The position numbers and the translations under genes were made by a program. This document shows, one piece after another, positions 63,347 through 64,000 of a DNA stretch of 64,000 nt. Source of the DNA: Streptomyces spinosisporus (GTDB lineage: Bacteria; Actinomycetota; Actinomycetes; Streptomycetales; Streptomycetaceae); contig NZ_JALDAX010000001.1 of the NCBI RefSeq assembly GCF_022698145.1, positions 496,001 to 560,000 of the forward strand, in the 5' to 3' direction. Each line of letters opens with the position of its first letter. Position 1 is the first letter of the stretch. The notes under the pieces are model-generated. The model saw only the letters and a list, made by a program, of their open reading frames with translations. It had not been told where the DNA came from and did no database searches.

Positions 63347-64000
63347 GACCTCTCCCGGGCGGCGTGCAGGGTGAAGGAGCTCTCGATGCGGTCCACGGCG
63401 GCGAAGGCGCCGAAGGCGACGAGACGGACCAGACAGCGGTCGGTGTGTTCCGGACGGCGCCAGGCGGTCACGTCCTCCTGCGTGATGCGGTACGGCGCGA
63501 GGGCCGCCAGCACGGCCAGCCGCGCGCCGGGCTGTTCACGCCGGTCCGGGAGCGCGGGCCAGGACAGCGGCGGATGCGAACCGTCCCAGTCCCACAGGGT
63601 CTCCCGTACGACGGCCTGCTCGTCCTCGTCGAGCAGGTCCGCGCCCGCCGCCGTCGCCGCACGGAGCGCCGCGTAGGCCGGTCCGACGGTGGTGCCGGCC
63701 GCCCAGGCGGGTCCCGCGGCCTGCTCGTCGAGCAGGGCCAGGGCAGCGCCGGGCACCGCCGTACGGCGCACGGTGCCCGCCATCGAGCGGCCCGCGAGGC
63801 TGCGCACCGGGCGCCACCGCTGGACATTGCCCGGCATCAGCTGCTCGGTCAGCAGTGACGAGACGATGCGGTTGATGAAGTGGAAGGACAGCGCGGTGCC
63901 GATGTAGGCGGGGGCGTGCTCCGGCGGGAACGGGTACGGCATCAGGCCGGCGCCCGGCACGCGCGTGTGCTGTCCCCAGCTCAGCACACGCGCGTGCTCC
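63343..64000 (-). CDS. Carboxymuconolactone-decarboxylase/AhpD-like protein, partial
   Basis: Only the C-terminal 218 or so residues are in the window; the frame stays open to the edge, with codons reading E-H-A-R-V-L-S-W-G before the first in-frame GTG, so the gene probably starts beyond 64000. AFLSFHFINRIVSSLL-like sequence (ALSFHFINRIVSSLLTEQLM) and RSMAGTVRR fit the AhpD-like alpha-helical fold. No Cys-x-x-Cys is visible in this part, so peroxidase activity is not supported. It is coupled to the methyltransferase gene downstream. Confidence 0.65.
   Translation of the reverse strand, partial: EHARVLSWGQHTRVPGAGLMPYPFPPEHAPAYIGTALSFHFINRIVSSLLTEQLMPGNVQRWRPVRSLAGRSMAGTVRRTAVPGAALALLDEQAAGPAWAAGTTVGPAYAALRAATAAGADLLDEDEQAVVRETLWDWDGSHPPLSWPALPDRREQPGARLAVLAALAPYRITQEDVTAWRRPEHTDRCLVRLVAFGAFAAVDRIESSFTLHAARERS

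Overview
The window is chromosomal DNA of a high-G+C actinomycete, almost certainly a Streptomyces. The evidence is extreme third-position GC in every gene, many likely leaderless promoters, an IclR/allantoin locus, a RNase Sa-type ribonuclease, HTH-kinase and PQQ-kinase receptors, an F420-dependent luciferase-like enzyme, and an intergenic hairpin of a kind common in Streptomyces. I saw no rRNA, tRNA, CRISPR array, insertion sequence, integrase or prophage. From memory (unchecked), parts of the gene order recall the S. coelicolor regions holding malate synthase/allantoinase/allantoicase and dihydropyrimidinase. The last gene runs off the right edge.

Layout. 0-2 kb: an AlaA-like aminotransferase divergent from an HxlR regulator. 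2-4.1 kb: a coupled pair of secreted/membrane proteins, one a von Willebrand A protein. 4.1-7.8 kb: two divergent IucA/IucC-type siderophore synthetases, one with a 15-copy 11-residue repeat insert. 7.8-15.7 kb: a HipA-like kinase, malate synthase, a MobA-like nucleotidyltransferase, an IclR regulator, allantoinase and allantoicase. Together these form a purine-nitrogen route from allantoin to glyoxylate to malate, with shared IclR-like operators. 15.7-24.8 kb: SDR, AIM24 protein, secreted RNase, a two-component system, P450, a Gfo/Idh dehydrogenase with a small Cys-rich partner, a GntR regulator and a fibre-like repeat protein. 25-32 kb: ROK kinase with a membrane partner, and a SNF2 helicase coupled to a SWIM zinc-finger protein. 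32-39 kb: a membrane protein and two receptor-type Ser/Thr kinases. 39-45 kb: a PcaD-PcaC-like fusion, MBL hydrolase, exonuclease III, small proteins, an ABC-ATPase remnant and a secreted CocE-like hydrolase. 45-52.7 kb: gamma-glutamyltransferase, ClpC-like ATPase, methionine aminopeptidase with a divergent mini-regulator, and a Pro-rich scaffold protein. 52.8-61.7 kb: a complete-looking downstream half of reductive pyrimidine breakdown: two beta-ureidopropionases, a class III aminotransferase, a PucR regulator, dihydropyrimidinase, an F420-type oxidoreductase and an NCS1 permease. 61.7-64 kb: secreted protein, methyltransferase, AhpD-like protein.

How it works together. Two nitrogen-salvage systems, purine (12-15.7 kb) and pyrimidine (52.8-61.7 kb), dominate, each with its own regulator. 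The pyrimidine cluster lacks a classical dihydropyrimidine dehydrogenase and carries an F420-dependent oxidoreductase in its place. The two DNA-repair-type transcription units (SNF2 helicase-SWIM and exonuclease III) both start from sequences that fit the actinobacterial RecA-independent DNA-damage promoter. Several conserved proteins carry in-frame tandem-repeat expansions, and three decayed copies of the end of the IclR gene lie directly downstream of it.
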